Shown: in pieces, positions 35,576 to 47,724 of the stretch
How the letters are laid out: every line of letters starts with the position of its first letter
Position numbering within the stretch: the stretch's first letter is position 1
Assembly: GCA_029706075.1 (NCBI GenBank)
Contig: JAINUG010000039.1
Span: 2,459,001-2,523,000, forward strand
DNA length: 64,000 nucleotides
From: Aldrovandia affinis
Lineage: Eukaryota > Chordata > Actinopteri > Notacanthiformes > Halosauridae
Direction: 5' to 3'
Made by a program: the position numbers and the translations under genes
Notes under the pieces: generated by a model
What the model saw: the letters and a program-made list of their open reading frames with translations, nothing else
What the model was told of the DNA's origin: nothing
The model's database searches: none

Positions 35576-35943
35576 GCTGATAGGATTTGGATGGTCAACG
35601 CTTGCGCGTATCGTTGACACCGTGGATTGGTGGATAGCGGGGGAACGAAGTTTATTGATAGTAGAAATTGGGAAACTGCTCGACAAAAACTCCTCAGGCG
35701 TGCCCTTACCGTCATTTTGGCTCAGGTAGTCGTATTGTCCATTGCAGGAATGAGGGAATGCGAGCGCCCTGCCTGAGCCACTATGGCGTCCATTATACCA
35801 GTTTCGTAACCTTGGGAGGGAGGAGTCTGGCGTTTCTGGAAGCAGAAACAGCGGCGTAGTGACGGAGGAAGAGAGGAAAAACTGGAGCAACGGCAAACTG
35901 GAGAAGATACAGCTAGATAGCGAATGTGATCCATTTTTACATT

Positions 35944-36011
35944 ATTGGCAGCTACACCTGAACACACCAAGCGTGTGGGCGTAAAAGAAGACAACCATGA
36001 GCGCTATATAA
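35944..36011 (+). promoter_or_regulatory. Candidate cask core promoter: CCAAT + TATA
   Basis: An inverted CCAAT box (ATTGG, 35944-35948) lies 57 bp before a TATA box (TATATAA, 36005-36011) in the context GCGCTATATAAGGAGCTC. If the TATA box is used, transcription should start near 36030-36042, giving a 5' leader of about 540 nt. The spacing is the textbook arrangement, but no transcript evidence is available to me; an upstream start is possible. Confidence 0.5.
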
Positions 36012-36034
36012 GGAGCTCCATGGAATCTCGTTTT

Positions 36035-36575
36035 TCGTTTAGGAAATATAAAATGCAAGATACTCAATGCAACATTAACGTCATCGATTTCGAATAAATA
36101 AGTCTAGCCAGCCTAACTAGCTATAGAGAGGGTATCACTGGCATTGCTTGGCTAACTACAGGAGGATAGAGACATCGTTTAGGCGTTAGCCAGCTCGCAG
36201 GAACAACACAGACGCTGGTGCAAGAGGTGGAGTATTTAACGGTAGAAAACCACCGTGTTTGTGGCTTGGAACAGAGGATTAGAGAGCCGGGAGACAAGGA
36301 GAAGGTGGGGCCGAAGAGAGTCTGGGAAACGGACTAGCTAGTGGGCTAGCTTACGTTAGCTTGCTAAATCACCGGTGGTTCTTTTTGGAGAATCGCGAGG
36401 AAGAAGGAATTTTCCGCCTATTGGAATTTGTAAACGTACAGACGGACGGTTTCCCGATTTCCCCTTCCCCACGCGAAGAACAGAAACACACGACCGTTGG
36501 TCCCTTTTTCGCGAATTCGAAGAATAACGTTTTGAAGGGATTTCTAGGGGATAATTTCCCCGTTCCCGTTGGACC
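36035..36575 (+). other. Predicted cask 5' untranslated leader
   Basis: Start is inferred from the TATA box. Two ATGs occur at its very beginning: a 14-codon ORF at 36053-36097 and a nested 3-codon ORF at 36067-36078, both closed by TAA. After 36097 no ATG occurs on the plus strand until the cask start. A TAA in frame with cask at 36552-36554 shows that translation cannot begin further upstream in that frame. Open frames such as 36361-36627 begin at non-ATG codons and are not genes. Confidence 0.55.
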
Positions 36576-36634
36576 ATGGCCGACGACGACGTTCTGTTCG
36601 AAGATGTGTACGAGTTGTGCGAGGTGATTGGGAA
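36576..36634 (+). CDS. cask: cask coding exon 1 (partial gene)
   Basis: This exon encodes the amino terminus MADDDVLFEDVYELCEVIG plus two bases of the next codon. I recognise this as the invariant start of vertebrate CASK, a MAGUK scaffold with a CaM-kinase-like domain, two L27 domains, PDZ, SH3 and guanylate-kinase domains. It acts at synapses and epithelial junctions and binds neurexin, Mint1, Veli and syndecan. Only the lead into the kinase-like domain is here. The ATG has a strong context (A at -3, G at +4) and an in-frame stop lies 21 bases upstream. The exon ends at GTAAGT (36635), so the intron splits a lysine codon AA|G (phase 2), as I recall for mammalian CASK. Teleosts can have caska and caskb; which one this is cannot be told. 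Confidence 0.93.
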
Positions 36635-36646
36635 GTAAGTGTCACG

Positions 36647-39600
36647 ATCTGCTCTAGAATGCATTGGATGTGGAAGCGTTCAACGTCGTCATTGTGATTT
36701 TTAATATTCGTGCCGACGCTAAGTATGGATTAGCTTGTGGTGCAAATGTGTATATCTGTCTCTGCAACTAATGTCCGCTTTCTCGGTGTCACCTGCATAG
36801 TGCCAAGCCTGTGCATTGCAAATGACTGCCCCGATCCATTGACCAAGTCAATTGGAAAACAATTATTAATGACTTCAGCACTTAAATGAATGGCCGGTTC
36901 ACACGATATTCATATAGTTCGCTTTTTCACACTGTTTACAAAACAATTTCGTACCTTTGTTACATTGTAGCAAATACATAACATGGTTAGCTACATATAA
37001 TACTAGCTATAGATATAGAATAGCTAGGCGTTTGCAAGATTGGCTTACACCACCGTTGCATTGTACAATTATTATGCCGTGTATGTTTAAAATTAGATGT
37101 GGCCTTGTATTGTATAACGCGGTAAGACTTTTTAATTACGACTTGCAACAGTGGATCCAAAAACGTTTCGTCGGGGAAAATATGTTTAGTTTTCCATTTA
37201 GGGTGTAGGCTTTCCATGCGCCAAAGGGACTGTTGCTAGAATTTACGCTGCAGCAGTAGTTTTGCTCAAGCTTAAGTCCGACCACACACAAACAATTATT
37301 TGCAACAACGATGACGAGTCAAAATATGAAGAGCTGTGTATGTGTGTGTGTGTGTGTTTTTTTAGAATCTTCTGTAGCCAACGTTCCAGTTTATTTTATG
37401 CTTGTACACTGTAATCACGGCCATTTGCACGATGGTTCCATATGTTCTTTACACCTCGCTTTCAAAAACTGACCGCTATTTACAGTCTCCCTAAATGCAG
37501 ACGCAACATCAACACAGCATTATTTATAACAGTATTCTATTAGTATGACTAGGTTTTTAATGGAGGAATCATCGATGTGAGCTTCTCTAAAAGCATAAGT
37601 GTTTTTACCTGTCACCTGTTACCTGTTACTGGACGATGCAAATGCCTGTGCTGGGGTGGAATGTGGCCAAGCTAAAGGAAAAGCTGAAAGGTGTTCGACT
37701 CTGGCCAGCTCAGGGGCTTTGACAGAGAGCTGTTGTGATCCACGCCGCACTGGATGAGTGACAGCTACAGACTAGAGAAGATCGCCTTCCATTCAACTAC
37801 TTCAAATGAAATACGAAGCAGTTCATCCCAGCTGCATCTTCCTTTTAGAATTCCTGCGGAACGTGCAATAGAGTAATCATCCGTATAACAATGAAAGGGG
37901 CCAGGTTGCTTATGTGGCACGGAGACAAGAGGGACAGTGGAGTCTGCTGTTTAGATCCAGTGTTTACTGGGCTGTGTCACAGAGGCTGATCTTCCACTTG
38001 TGTTGGCAAGGCCTGTTGCTTGGGAAAAGCCTGCTTAGTTATGGAGTCCTAGCTCACAGTTTGAGGTGTTACAGCCAGTCTGAAGGCCTCGTTTGAAAAG
38101 GGACACAGACGCGCAAGTGGAACCAGACACTCCTTGACCTTATGGGAGCTGGCCTGGTGTGGACATAGAGGTGCCAGCATTGTGTGTTTTGGCAGCGAGG
38201 GAAGATTAGCAGTGCTCTCACATTTGACACAATGTTCTGCACTGTCATTTGGCACATGCCTACCGATGACAAAGCAGGCTTTTTGTTCTTTTTACACTTT
38301 TTAAGTCTTATTTGTTAAAAGAAAGAACGAAAGACATCTAGCAAACAAAAAACGACACATACAAATAATAGTCTTAAAAAGCCAACATTGTTACGTGTTT
38401 TTTGGGGTCAAAAAGGTTTGTCAGGTGTGTGTGCGCGTGCGTGTGTGTGCTTCGCCTTATGCAAGTCCACTGGGGAGGAGGTTGGGTCTGCTGGTTGCTG
38501 TGATGTCACAATGGCAGCAGGGACATGTAGCCACATGCCGTCTTCCTCTTCTTTCGATTGGAGCGTTGGCACGCGGTTCAGCCGTTGCATCAAACGCCTG
38601 TGTAGTAGGTCAGTTCACATGCATGCACTGTAGACCGCGAGCCTGCTGCCAACGTGCTAACCTCAATAACCACAATGGTCTGAAGACTTATTACATTTCA
38701 GTTTTCACGTGCCAGCTTATTTAGGGATATGAATGAATGGCAGACTAAGACTGAAACAGATTGGTCTGACCTCAAAGTACCGGTGAAAATGAGGATCACT
38801 TGTTAGTTCCCTTATCCATTTAGCCAGCTATTTTATTACACACAGTGCTGATAGACTGGAATCTGTTCAACCTGCCGCCTCAGAAGGCCTGTGATATCGC
38901 CGTGCAAAGAGTCTTTGAGGACAACATCTTCAGGTGAAAACCGCAGCGTGTTCCGATCTTCATTCCTGTTAAACCAGGTGCGTATAACCTGAGGAAATAA
39001 CATGTATCCTCAGCTGTCACTGTATGTTGTCAGGGCGCAGAGTTATTGTGTGGTGTTTCTCCACATTCCCTGCGTGGTGCACATGGGGCCAGATGTTCGA
39101 TGAACGGTGCGGGCTGCTCGTCAACGAGAAGTGATGTAGGTGGACGGCTTCACTTAACAAGAAAAAGACTCCATGCAATGGTTTGTGTAATGCAGAAATG
39201 TCTGGATGAGCAAATCTCTTGGACAAATATTAGAATGTATTATCCACTGCTAAAATATATTTTTAAAAATACATTTAAATCAATTCCCAACATTGTAGAC
39301 ACTTGTTAGCCATTTAATTTTCTTATTTTTTCATTGCAGAAATGCGTAGTGTATAGCTGGTAGCTGATATGGCTTGATATGGCTATCTTGTCCACGCAAA
39401 ATATGGGGTATGGTAACATGGAGAATGCTCTTAGAGTAGGCCCTCCTGATTTCCCCTTTTCCTACAGTATCAGGGTCACAGGGCCACAAGTCACTATTTC
39501 CCAGTAAAAATGTGTGAAGGATCTTGCCAACCTCCACGTTTACCATGATCTAGATCTTGCCGTGATACGCGTTCCGTGTCTCATGAGTTTGATTTAAGGA

Positions 39601-42600
39601 CGGCGGTTGTATATTAGTCTCACCTTTAGATGCTCAATCTTTGATGGAGTTGTCTGGATGGCTTTGTTAACCTCTCTGGCCGAGGTAGCCTTGATTGGTG
39701 CCAGCAGATTTCTGATGATGAATTCGTCTGGCCGGGGCGGTTTATCATTTCGCACCCCCACGCTATTGTGGGATTCGCCAGAAGTAGTAACTGACCGTTG
39801 GTTTATGAGCGAAGCACATCCCCGGATGTTGGGCCGCATCAGAGTTAGAAACTACTTAGGCTTGTGATTATGAGTGTGACAAGTGAGGCTTTTAAAAAAA
39901 TTCATTACCGATTTTTTAGTAATCATTATCTGTTTTCATTCTGAATGGGGAAATTGGTACAATGAGGACAATCTAAGTGAGATCATATCTTTCTCTTTTT
40001 AAGGGAGGAAGTGAAACACTGACCCAGATAAGGGGAACTGGTGTTGTAAGTTTGTCTCCGAAGAGCCATGGCCTGGAGCGAAACGTTGGGAGAGCAACAA
40101 GCTCTGTGAATGAGCTGGGCAACACTGTCTCCCTGGATTATTATGTGTGCTCAGAACAGATCAATGGACTCTGGTGGCCAGGGAGGCCATGTCACACTCT
40201 GTAATTCATTCCACACTCTCGGTACTGTATAGCTATGGGGTATGCCCTTTAATTTGGTGGATGGCATACTGCCATTCCAGCCCCCTGAGGTTTTTTTGCC
40301 AGGTTTCTCTAGTAGTTCACTCCAGGTTGTGCCTGTTTTTACAATTCTCCACAAGTTGAGCTGGGCAAATGAGAGCAATGGAAATTGCTGAGATTTGAGG
40401 CTGTGAAGGTTTAAAACCGAAAGACTTAAGTGCGATCATACCCATCCTCTGTTTTACCTCATCAGTAGAGCCCGATTGATACTAGATACTTTTTTTTTTG
40501 TGTCCGATACTGATGTCTTTAATTGGCTATAATGATTAAAAAGCAGACCTTTTCTAGCACCGAGATCTCCCAAATTTGGCCCCCAAAGATAAATTGTGAC
40601 CAAAAAATGCTCTAAATGTGGATTTCTTTCTTTTGAACAATTCAACCTTATTAACTTAACATTAATTAACATTAAATGCAAGTGCGTACATTCACATGAG
40701 TTTATTGTTTTATCGGTGCATTGTCCGTGGAAAAAGTGCCAATACAGATATTTCTGTACCGGGCCAATTTTCAGGCGATAATATCGGCAAACCAATATCT
40801 TTCGGACTCTACTCATCAAGTTTGCGGTTTTGCCCTGGTATTGCACAGTCTTACCACACTGAAATAATTCAGTCCATTTTCCGCAGTCACATCAGCTCAA
40901 CTGTTCCAAGTTCTGAAACGGTCACAGACAGTCACAGACAAGGGCCACCTGCTCCTGTCCGTTATGCAGCGATCTCAGAGCGGTCGTATAAACTGTCTTG
41001 CGGTGCGTGACCTCGTAACCGTCCCTTCATTGTGACACGCCGATGGCCGAACCATTGTGTTCTGTCAGCGGCGTGTGCTCCTGGCCTTTGAGTCGCATCT
41101 CCACCAGAGACTAATTTCCACCTGGAACAACCGGGGTCTTCACCTCCCATCCAATCAGTGGTGGATGTTCGCTCACTTAAAAACTGAGTGGAATTTATTT
41201 AAATGTTTTGCTGTGTGGTAAAATTGCTAAACTCTGAGCGGTCTTGATGGATCTCCTGTCATAACCGACAAGGATGTTTATCTTTTCCCTGGCAACCAGC
41301 TGCTTTCAATTGCGTCCTGTTCCATGATTACAGTATGGAGCAAGGACCTCGGGAAAAGGGAGGCTTGACCCTGCATGCATACCGTGCGGTTTGCAGTGGG
41401 AAGGTGGTTCGCTGTGTCGGGCTGTGTTGTTGTCTGGCTGGCAGCTGGGCCCGACAGTTTGCCACTGTGGCCAGGCCTTTTCAGGTCACTGCCCTCACAG
41501 CCTCATTAAAGATGGGGACAGATGTCGTTTGATTGATTTTCGGCACAGCTGAAATTTAGACAGGGACTCCGGCGGAAATCTCCAGAACACACCCCAGCGT
41601 GATGTCCAAAGCTACACCCGTCACAGGACTCTGAGGTTGTTTTTCACTCTCTCCAAAATGAAGGGCCGAAAGACAACACCTGTCACAGCCAGCGTAAATA
41701 CTTGGTTTGCTCGTTGTTCGTTATGAAGTGTTCAGTTTCAGCAAATTATGTATTCCAGAGCATCACACTGAGAGAAGATTATTTGAAAAACAATAGTGGA
41801 CAGGATTATTTATAAAAAATAATAAATAAATGTTAAAAAAATTCCTTCCACAAGAGAAGCTCTGTTCAGGACCGTAACATTTTATAAGTACATGATTTAT
41901 CAAATAAAAAAAAAAAATAAATATATATATACACCTTGTCTTTTATTTTGTTAACTGTCAGACCAAAACTGATCCTTTGGCTCTACCAAAATACTGAAAA
42001 TCCTTTGCGTTTTGTTCAGGAGAAACATGAAAGGCAGAGTTGTCAAGGAGACTACTCTTACTCAAACCCATCTTAGAGGTTTAGGGGAAGTGCAAAAGCA
42101 TCATTCCTTTGCCCTGAAATGGCAATAAGAAAGTACTCTGTCAAAAACCTTTACACCTTTTGCGAATCACTTCCTGTGCCCCTGTATCGAGTAATATTAT
42201 CAATTCGAAGTTTGGTGTCTATGTAACTCATTGCATTAGTCATCCCCTCACTACCATTGCTACAAATGTTAGATGGCTGCCTGATTCCTTGATTTACAGA
42301 ATCATTTCAGTGATTGTTTCAGAATCAATCAGTTAGTTTAATCATCGTGGCTTTTTCATCAAGTAATAATCTTAGATGAAAACTAGGCACAATGTGTGAA
42401 ATATAAAATATATATGTATGAGTTTCCCTGCCTGCTCGGACAATTCTCAGGCGATCCTCCATTACGGCTCAGTGGAAATGCCGTCCCTTTCATGCCCTGT
42501 CATAAAGGAAGGCGCACCGCTTCTACAAGAGGACTCCAGCAGTGACGGATCAGAGCTTCGCCAGGGCCCGGCTCCTCTGGCGTAGGCGAGCTGTCCGGCC

Positions 42601-44585
42601 CTTCTGGTTGGTCGCCAGAGGGGGGGCCCGCACGGAGGAGATCCTGTCAGAAGCAATTAGGCCTCCCCCACTCCAATCCGCCACGTCCCCCCACCCCCCA
42701 CTCTCCCTGGAGGCGGTTGGAGACACGGCTACCGTCACGGCAACCCCCCCCCACTCTGCTCTCACTCCGGCTATCTCGCTGCCTTGTAATCGTGCGGCCT
42801 TCGAATTCACAGAGCTCCTGCTTCCCTCTCTGATACACAGTGCATTTACACAAAGAACCCCCCCTCCCATTGAAGCTGGTCTCATTTATTTATGCAACAC
42901 AATTAACTTGGGTGATGGAGAAGGTGCGCACCCCTGTTAAGTATTCTCTTTTTATATGCGAGCAGCGCAGGCTGAGAAATGGCGCTCCGGAGCATTGGAA
43001 AGCCTGAATTGATGGTTGGGCCCTTTTTGTTATGTTCGGACGAGATTAAGGGTTCGCCTTTCACCCCCCCAGAGATGTTTAGTAACCTGAGCTGTTTCTA
43101 ATGAAGGATTTGGAGATTTTCTTTGTTTTCGGCCGTGACTGTATCTCGACGCCGGCGGCCAGCGCGGATAGCGCTCGCGGCGCCTTCAGGCCACGGCGTA
43201 ATGTACTGGCTCGCTTCCTGTGCTAACCGCGGAGCCTGGGCCTTGTGTAAAAATAAAAAGGAAAGACAAACAAAATGGAAGCTTCGCCTCTGCACAGAGC
43301 TCGACTGTAGCCTGTATCCCAGTTGCAGCTCCTGCCGCACGGTGAGTAATGAAAAGCCTTATTGCTCTGTCACCTGCACCGTATGAATGTTTTATTCGCA
43401 AGATTACTTGGTAAATCATCACGAAGTGGAAGTAAAGGGGATTCAATGCCGTCTTTTATAACGGGCAGAGAGAGAGCGATGAAACTTCAATGAGAATCGA
43501 TTCCTGTACATTTTTACAAAAGGCGAGCTTTTGACTTGTCAGTGCGGGAGAGGTTAGACCTTGGGAGGGTGTGCTGCCAAAAGCATCTTGGGAACCGAGT
43601 GCTGGATCAAATCTTCACTCCCCCCCACTGTTTAATAATAAGCTTAAACAACCATGAGTTGTTTTGTACCGCCATTGGTCTTGTCCTGTTATTTGCAAGC
43701 CTACATTCAGAAACCATAAGCCTTTCATGGCTCCTGAGGTGCACGGTTTATAATCAGCAATTAGTTTAATTTGGCCGCATGCCGTCCCCTAATTGGAAGG
43801 TGTCTCTGCGATGCGGCGCTCCAGGGGCCCCGGTCTGTGCGGCGCGTCCCCTGGCCGGGCCCTCGTCGCTCGGCCGGTCGGGCGAAACGCAGGCGCCGCA
43901 CACGCAGCGGTAACCGTGGCGGGACCGTCGCTAATTGCCGCGTAGATCCAGTGTTTCTGCGGGGCCCCACTGCTGATCCTCTGTTCCACACGTACGGACA
44001 CAGCGAGGCTCGCGCAGAATTGGCACCGTAAGGCCGAGCGTCTTCGAGGTTCATTCCGATTGGCAGGCCCTCCTTTCGGTTCCGAAAAACGTCTCCCGCG
44101 TTGAACGTTCATGCACAAATAAATAAATAAATAAATACATCTCGCGTTTAAATTGAATGAATAATAAAGTAGTTAACTTCCGAACCTATCGGCAGGGGAT
44201 TGTGAGCATTAGCGGATATTTTTCTACTTTGTAGCTGTGAAGTGCGGCAGGAAATGCTTTCATGCTGAACTTCTGAAATCCCAATCAGTGTCGCTGCTGC
44301 GCCGTTCTGTTTTGGACTGAGGGAAGAGCTGAATAGACTTGTCCCCGTAAGCCAATTACCTTTTGTAAAGTCTCAAATTGCATTTAGCAGTGCACAGCGC
44401 GATTGCTGTGTTGTGGCATGGGACCAGCCAGCGGAATAGTAGTCATGGGAACGGGTGGGAGTGTGTTACTGTTAAGCTGCCAATCTTTATTTATTTATTT
44501 ATTTTCCTTCTTTTTTTGCACAACGAGTCAAGTCTCTTTTGACAATTGCTGGTCAGTCAGTTGGATGTACAGTTCACGGACATAT
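36647..44585. other. Intron 1 section: mostly no recognised features
   Basis: Small (TG)n tracts at 37335-37358 and 38424-38450, and (AAAT)n at 44117-44139. A segment at about 39785-39885 resembles 62366-62485 (shared phrases 'ttggtttat', 'agcacatccc', 'gacaag.gaggct') and is probably an old dispersed repeat. The block 42540-44050 is GC-rich. ORFs here look random. Confidence 0.45.
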
Positions 44586-44740
44586 GGTTCTGTGTAGCTC
44601 AGTAGGTAGAGCATGGCGTTGGCAACGCTTAGGTTGTGGGTTCATTTCCCACTGGGACAACATATACTGAAAAATGTATGCATTCACTACTGCAAGTCGC
44701 TTTGGATAAAAGCATCTGCTAAATTGCCATATATAAAAAA
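44586..44740 (+). mobile_element. SINE family A, full-length copy
   Basis: Clear tRNA-Ala-like head: GTAGCTCAGTAGGTAGAGCA, anticodon stem GGCG/CGCT-type around loop TTGGCAA, B box with one change (GGTTCATTTCC). Spacer and tail (GCAAGTCGCTTTGGATAAAA) follow, ending in a TA-rich stretch. It sits in the sense orientation in cask intron 1. Confidence 0.85.
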
Positions 44741-46970
44741 TATATATATACAGTACATTTTTTAATGTACATAAGTGGAAGAAATGTCAGCTGAAAGTGA
44801 CTATGGTGCTGGTCCATTTCTGTGAAACTGGAAGCAAGCTCACATGGAAAAGGGAGCGGGGGTAACCACGAGAGGCTGTAGGGGAGCAAGGGTGACAACC
44901 ACGTTATAGAGAACGGGGCAGTATTTGATACTGTGTGTGTGTGTGCATGTTTCCTGTGTTTCTCTTGTGTTTTTGTGCGTCTGTGTGTGCGTGCGCTCGT
45001 GCCACGTGTGTGTGTTTGTGTATGTTTAGCAGAAATGCCTCAGGGGGAACATGGCTGTGGCTTCTCCTGCGCGAGCAAACACAGAATAGACCTGCGACAT
45101 TCCGACGTGACACTCCGACGCCCGATGCTGGAAAGTCACGCTTCATGCGGTGACTGAGCCAACACAGCTGTGTGGATGAGAGTCATGTGACCGCGCGGCA
45201 TCGACCCGGCGACCCTTCTAAGCCCTTGACGGTATATCATGGTGTCGGAGTCACAGACGGCTGTGTCTTCAGTCTCCGGTGCACCATTGGGTGCTTACCA
45301 ATGCGGCACACTGTGAAAACAGGATTTACGCATACGAGTCTGCAGAAACACATCTCGCCTGCGTGGGGCAGTTACGCGGACTCCAGGCTTGGCGGTATGA
45401 AGTGTTGCAGCTTGCCTCTGTTTTTCTGAGTGGCGGCCGAATTGGGAGACACTGTGAGGAACATTGATTCTGGTGCAGGGTAATGTGTTGAACACACAGT
45501 GCTGCAGAAGAACAGTCCTGCGAGCACTGGCAGGTACTGCTAATTGAGCTGATTAATGGACGTGTTTGCTTTCATGTTGAGTAGACCTCGTAATAGTCTC
45601 CCATAGTATTCTATAAACGAAACATGCGTGTGTCTATCTATCTTTTATATATTTATGCAATTTTTATATTTCTTTTAAAATGCCTTCAGAGGTAACCGGT
45701 ATCCTCAGTCCAGGAAGCAGAACAAACTGTTCCTCTGGGCATTCGTTTCCTGTGTGGAACAGTGAGTCTAGGAAAAGCAGGACAATGATTCCGCCTAGCC
45801 CGCGATAGGAGAGAACTCCGACCGGGCGGAATGGACTTCGGGAAGTCCAGCCGTGCGATTTCCAGGGAAACGGGCGCTTCAGTCTCTTCCATTCAGGCTT
45901 TTCTGTGAAATGTTCCCAACCTTTACAAGCACATGATCTAATCCTGAGACTCACAAAGCTTTAAAAGTTCATCCTCACTCTTAATAAACTCCCAGTTTGA
46001 ATCAACGCCACTCAACAACAACAACAAAAAATCTACGAACGGGCGGAAATTTGTTGAGCGTGCGCCGGTGTGGAAGACTGGTGACGTGAGAGATGAGATT
46101 GAACGGGCTTGCAGTCTCTCCACTTGGGCGTCCAGCGAGCGAGCTCGTTTCGGCCGTGAGGGAGAGCACTTTGCGGGCATCGGTCAGTTCCCTCTCCCTC
46201 CATCAACGTGGACACGTTCGAGTGGCCAGCTTCCTCCCACAATCTGCCCCGTGTGGGGGTCAGTGGGGGGACGGCTGCACAATGCTTCAGAGCGAGGAGG
46301 AGAAAGGGCCTTTGTTTCGCAACAAGTGGCTGTCAGTCTGTGGGCAAGAGCCTCGTGTGGAATTCCGTCGGCCCATGCTGCCGTTTCCTGCCCAGTGCCC
46401 ATTACTTGGTTTGATTGTGAACCGTCCAGGGATGGAAGAGTTCCACAGCTACACTGATTCTCCTTGTCCTCTCAGCCAGCCTACGCACCTGGCTCGATTG
46501 ATGCGGGTTTGCTCAAAAAATCTGAAGGAGGGCTGGTCTTTCTGGAGACGGTTGAGTACTATGAGGCTGCTTCCAAAACTGTGCGCTCCCATCACTCCCT
46601 CGCTCTACCCTGATCTCAGATCAGTGTTTAGCAAGGCATTCCAGAGAGTACACTCTGTGACAGTTGGCCATCACTGATCTGAGATCATGGGTCAATGCTG
46701 ACATGTTGTGCACAATGGCACTTTTCTTCTTCAGCGTAAACGCTATTTGTTCTGCATTGCTCCTCACTGAAATATCTTTTATATTCATTTAAGCTTGCGG
46801 TTCACTAGGTCAAACTATTGCTAGCTAACTGGCTGTCATACCTCAAAGCTAGCAGCAAATAGGCTAATATCTCATGTCATTCATGGTGGTTGTGTGACTC
46901 AGCTTACAAATGGGCTACTATGTTGAATATGCCTTTGAGTATGAATAAATATGCCTTTATTTATACTTGT
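44741..46970. repeat. Intron 1 section; (TG)n at 44932-45032
   Basis: An interrupted TG tract lies at 44932-45032. A perfect 16-bp inverted pair lies at 46611-46626 and 46672-46687 (TGATCTCAGATCAGTG). The 194-codon frame at 46093-46677 has no recognised domain and I do not call it a gene. Confidence 0.5.
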
Positions 46971-47065
46971 ATATAATAATATATGCCATTTGGCAGCTGC
47001 TTTTGTCCAAAGCGACTTGCAGTAGTGAATGCATACATTTGTCAGTCTATGTTCTCCCAGTGGGA
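46971..47065 (-). mobile_element. SINE family A, truncated and diverged
   Basis: On the minus strand only the spacer and tail remain (CTGCAAGTCGCTTTGGACAA); the tRNA head is missing beyond CCCACTGGGAG near 47065. Confidence 0.75.
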
Positions 47066-47656
47066 ATAGAAAATAACTCAACCATACCTCCTGAATAGAG
47101 TCGATAATAATTCATTAAAATAAAAAAATGGACTAAATAGTTGAATCCATTTTAGATTTGAAACTTCGCTTTTTTCAATTGACTATTGACATATTGAACA
47201 CCAGGAACAAGTTGCCACTTTCTGTTGATCTGTATTTTCCAAGACCATTCCAATTCTAATGATTATGATCTCCCAACTTGCGGTTACGCAGCCAACCGCA
47301 CAAGCTACTAGAAGGTCAGTCACAGAGGTGCTGCTGGATCCCGTGGGAGCAGGGAAGGGAGAGTTGGTACTTGTGTACTTGTGGCGCACACACAAACAAG
47401 GCTCGCAAGCTTTGACGTTTGGAGGCCAAAGTCCAAAAGCCACACTTTAGACAGAGCCCATAGCCAAGACGGTCCTCCTTAAGAATGCTGAGGCAGGCGG
47501 AGCAGTGACACACGTCTGTGCATTACTCCAGTATCGTAAAAATTGTATTCCTCTTTGAGAGTGCTGATCTTTTCCAGTTCCTTTGTAAATCATTTGCTAC
47601 GATTCAGCACCCATATACGTTTTTTAGTATATATACATATATTTATATACAAAAGT

Positions 47657-47724
47657 GTGCGCAACAGAAGAAAACACACACATATGGATGTATATACATC
47701 TGTGTGTTTTCTTGTGTTGCGCAC
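47657..47724. repeat. 68-bp hairpin, 24-bp stem
   Basis: Arms 47657-47680 (GTGCGCAACAGAAGAAAACA plus CACA) and 47701-47724 pair with one mismatch. The 20-base loop itself contains the palindrome GATGTATATACATC. It could be a relic of a miniature inverted-repeat element or an RNA hairpin; I recognise neither a known element nor a known microRNA. Confidence 0.75.

Noticed and set aside
36361..36627. 88-codon frame overlapping the cask start
   Set aside because: Begins at TTG, not ATG, and lies in another frame over the leader and exon 1.
46093..46677. 194-codon plus-strand frame in cask intron 1
   Set aside because: No family recognised, no flanking splice sites consistent with CASK, and part of it overlaps an inverted repeat.
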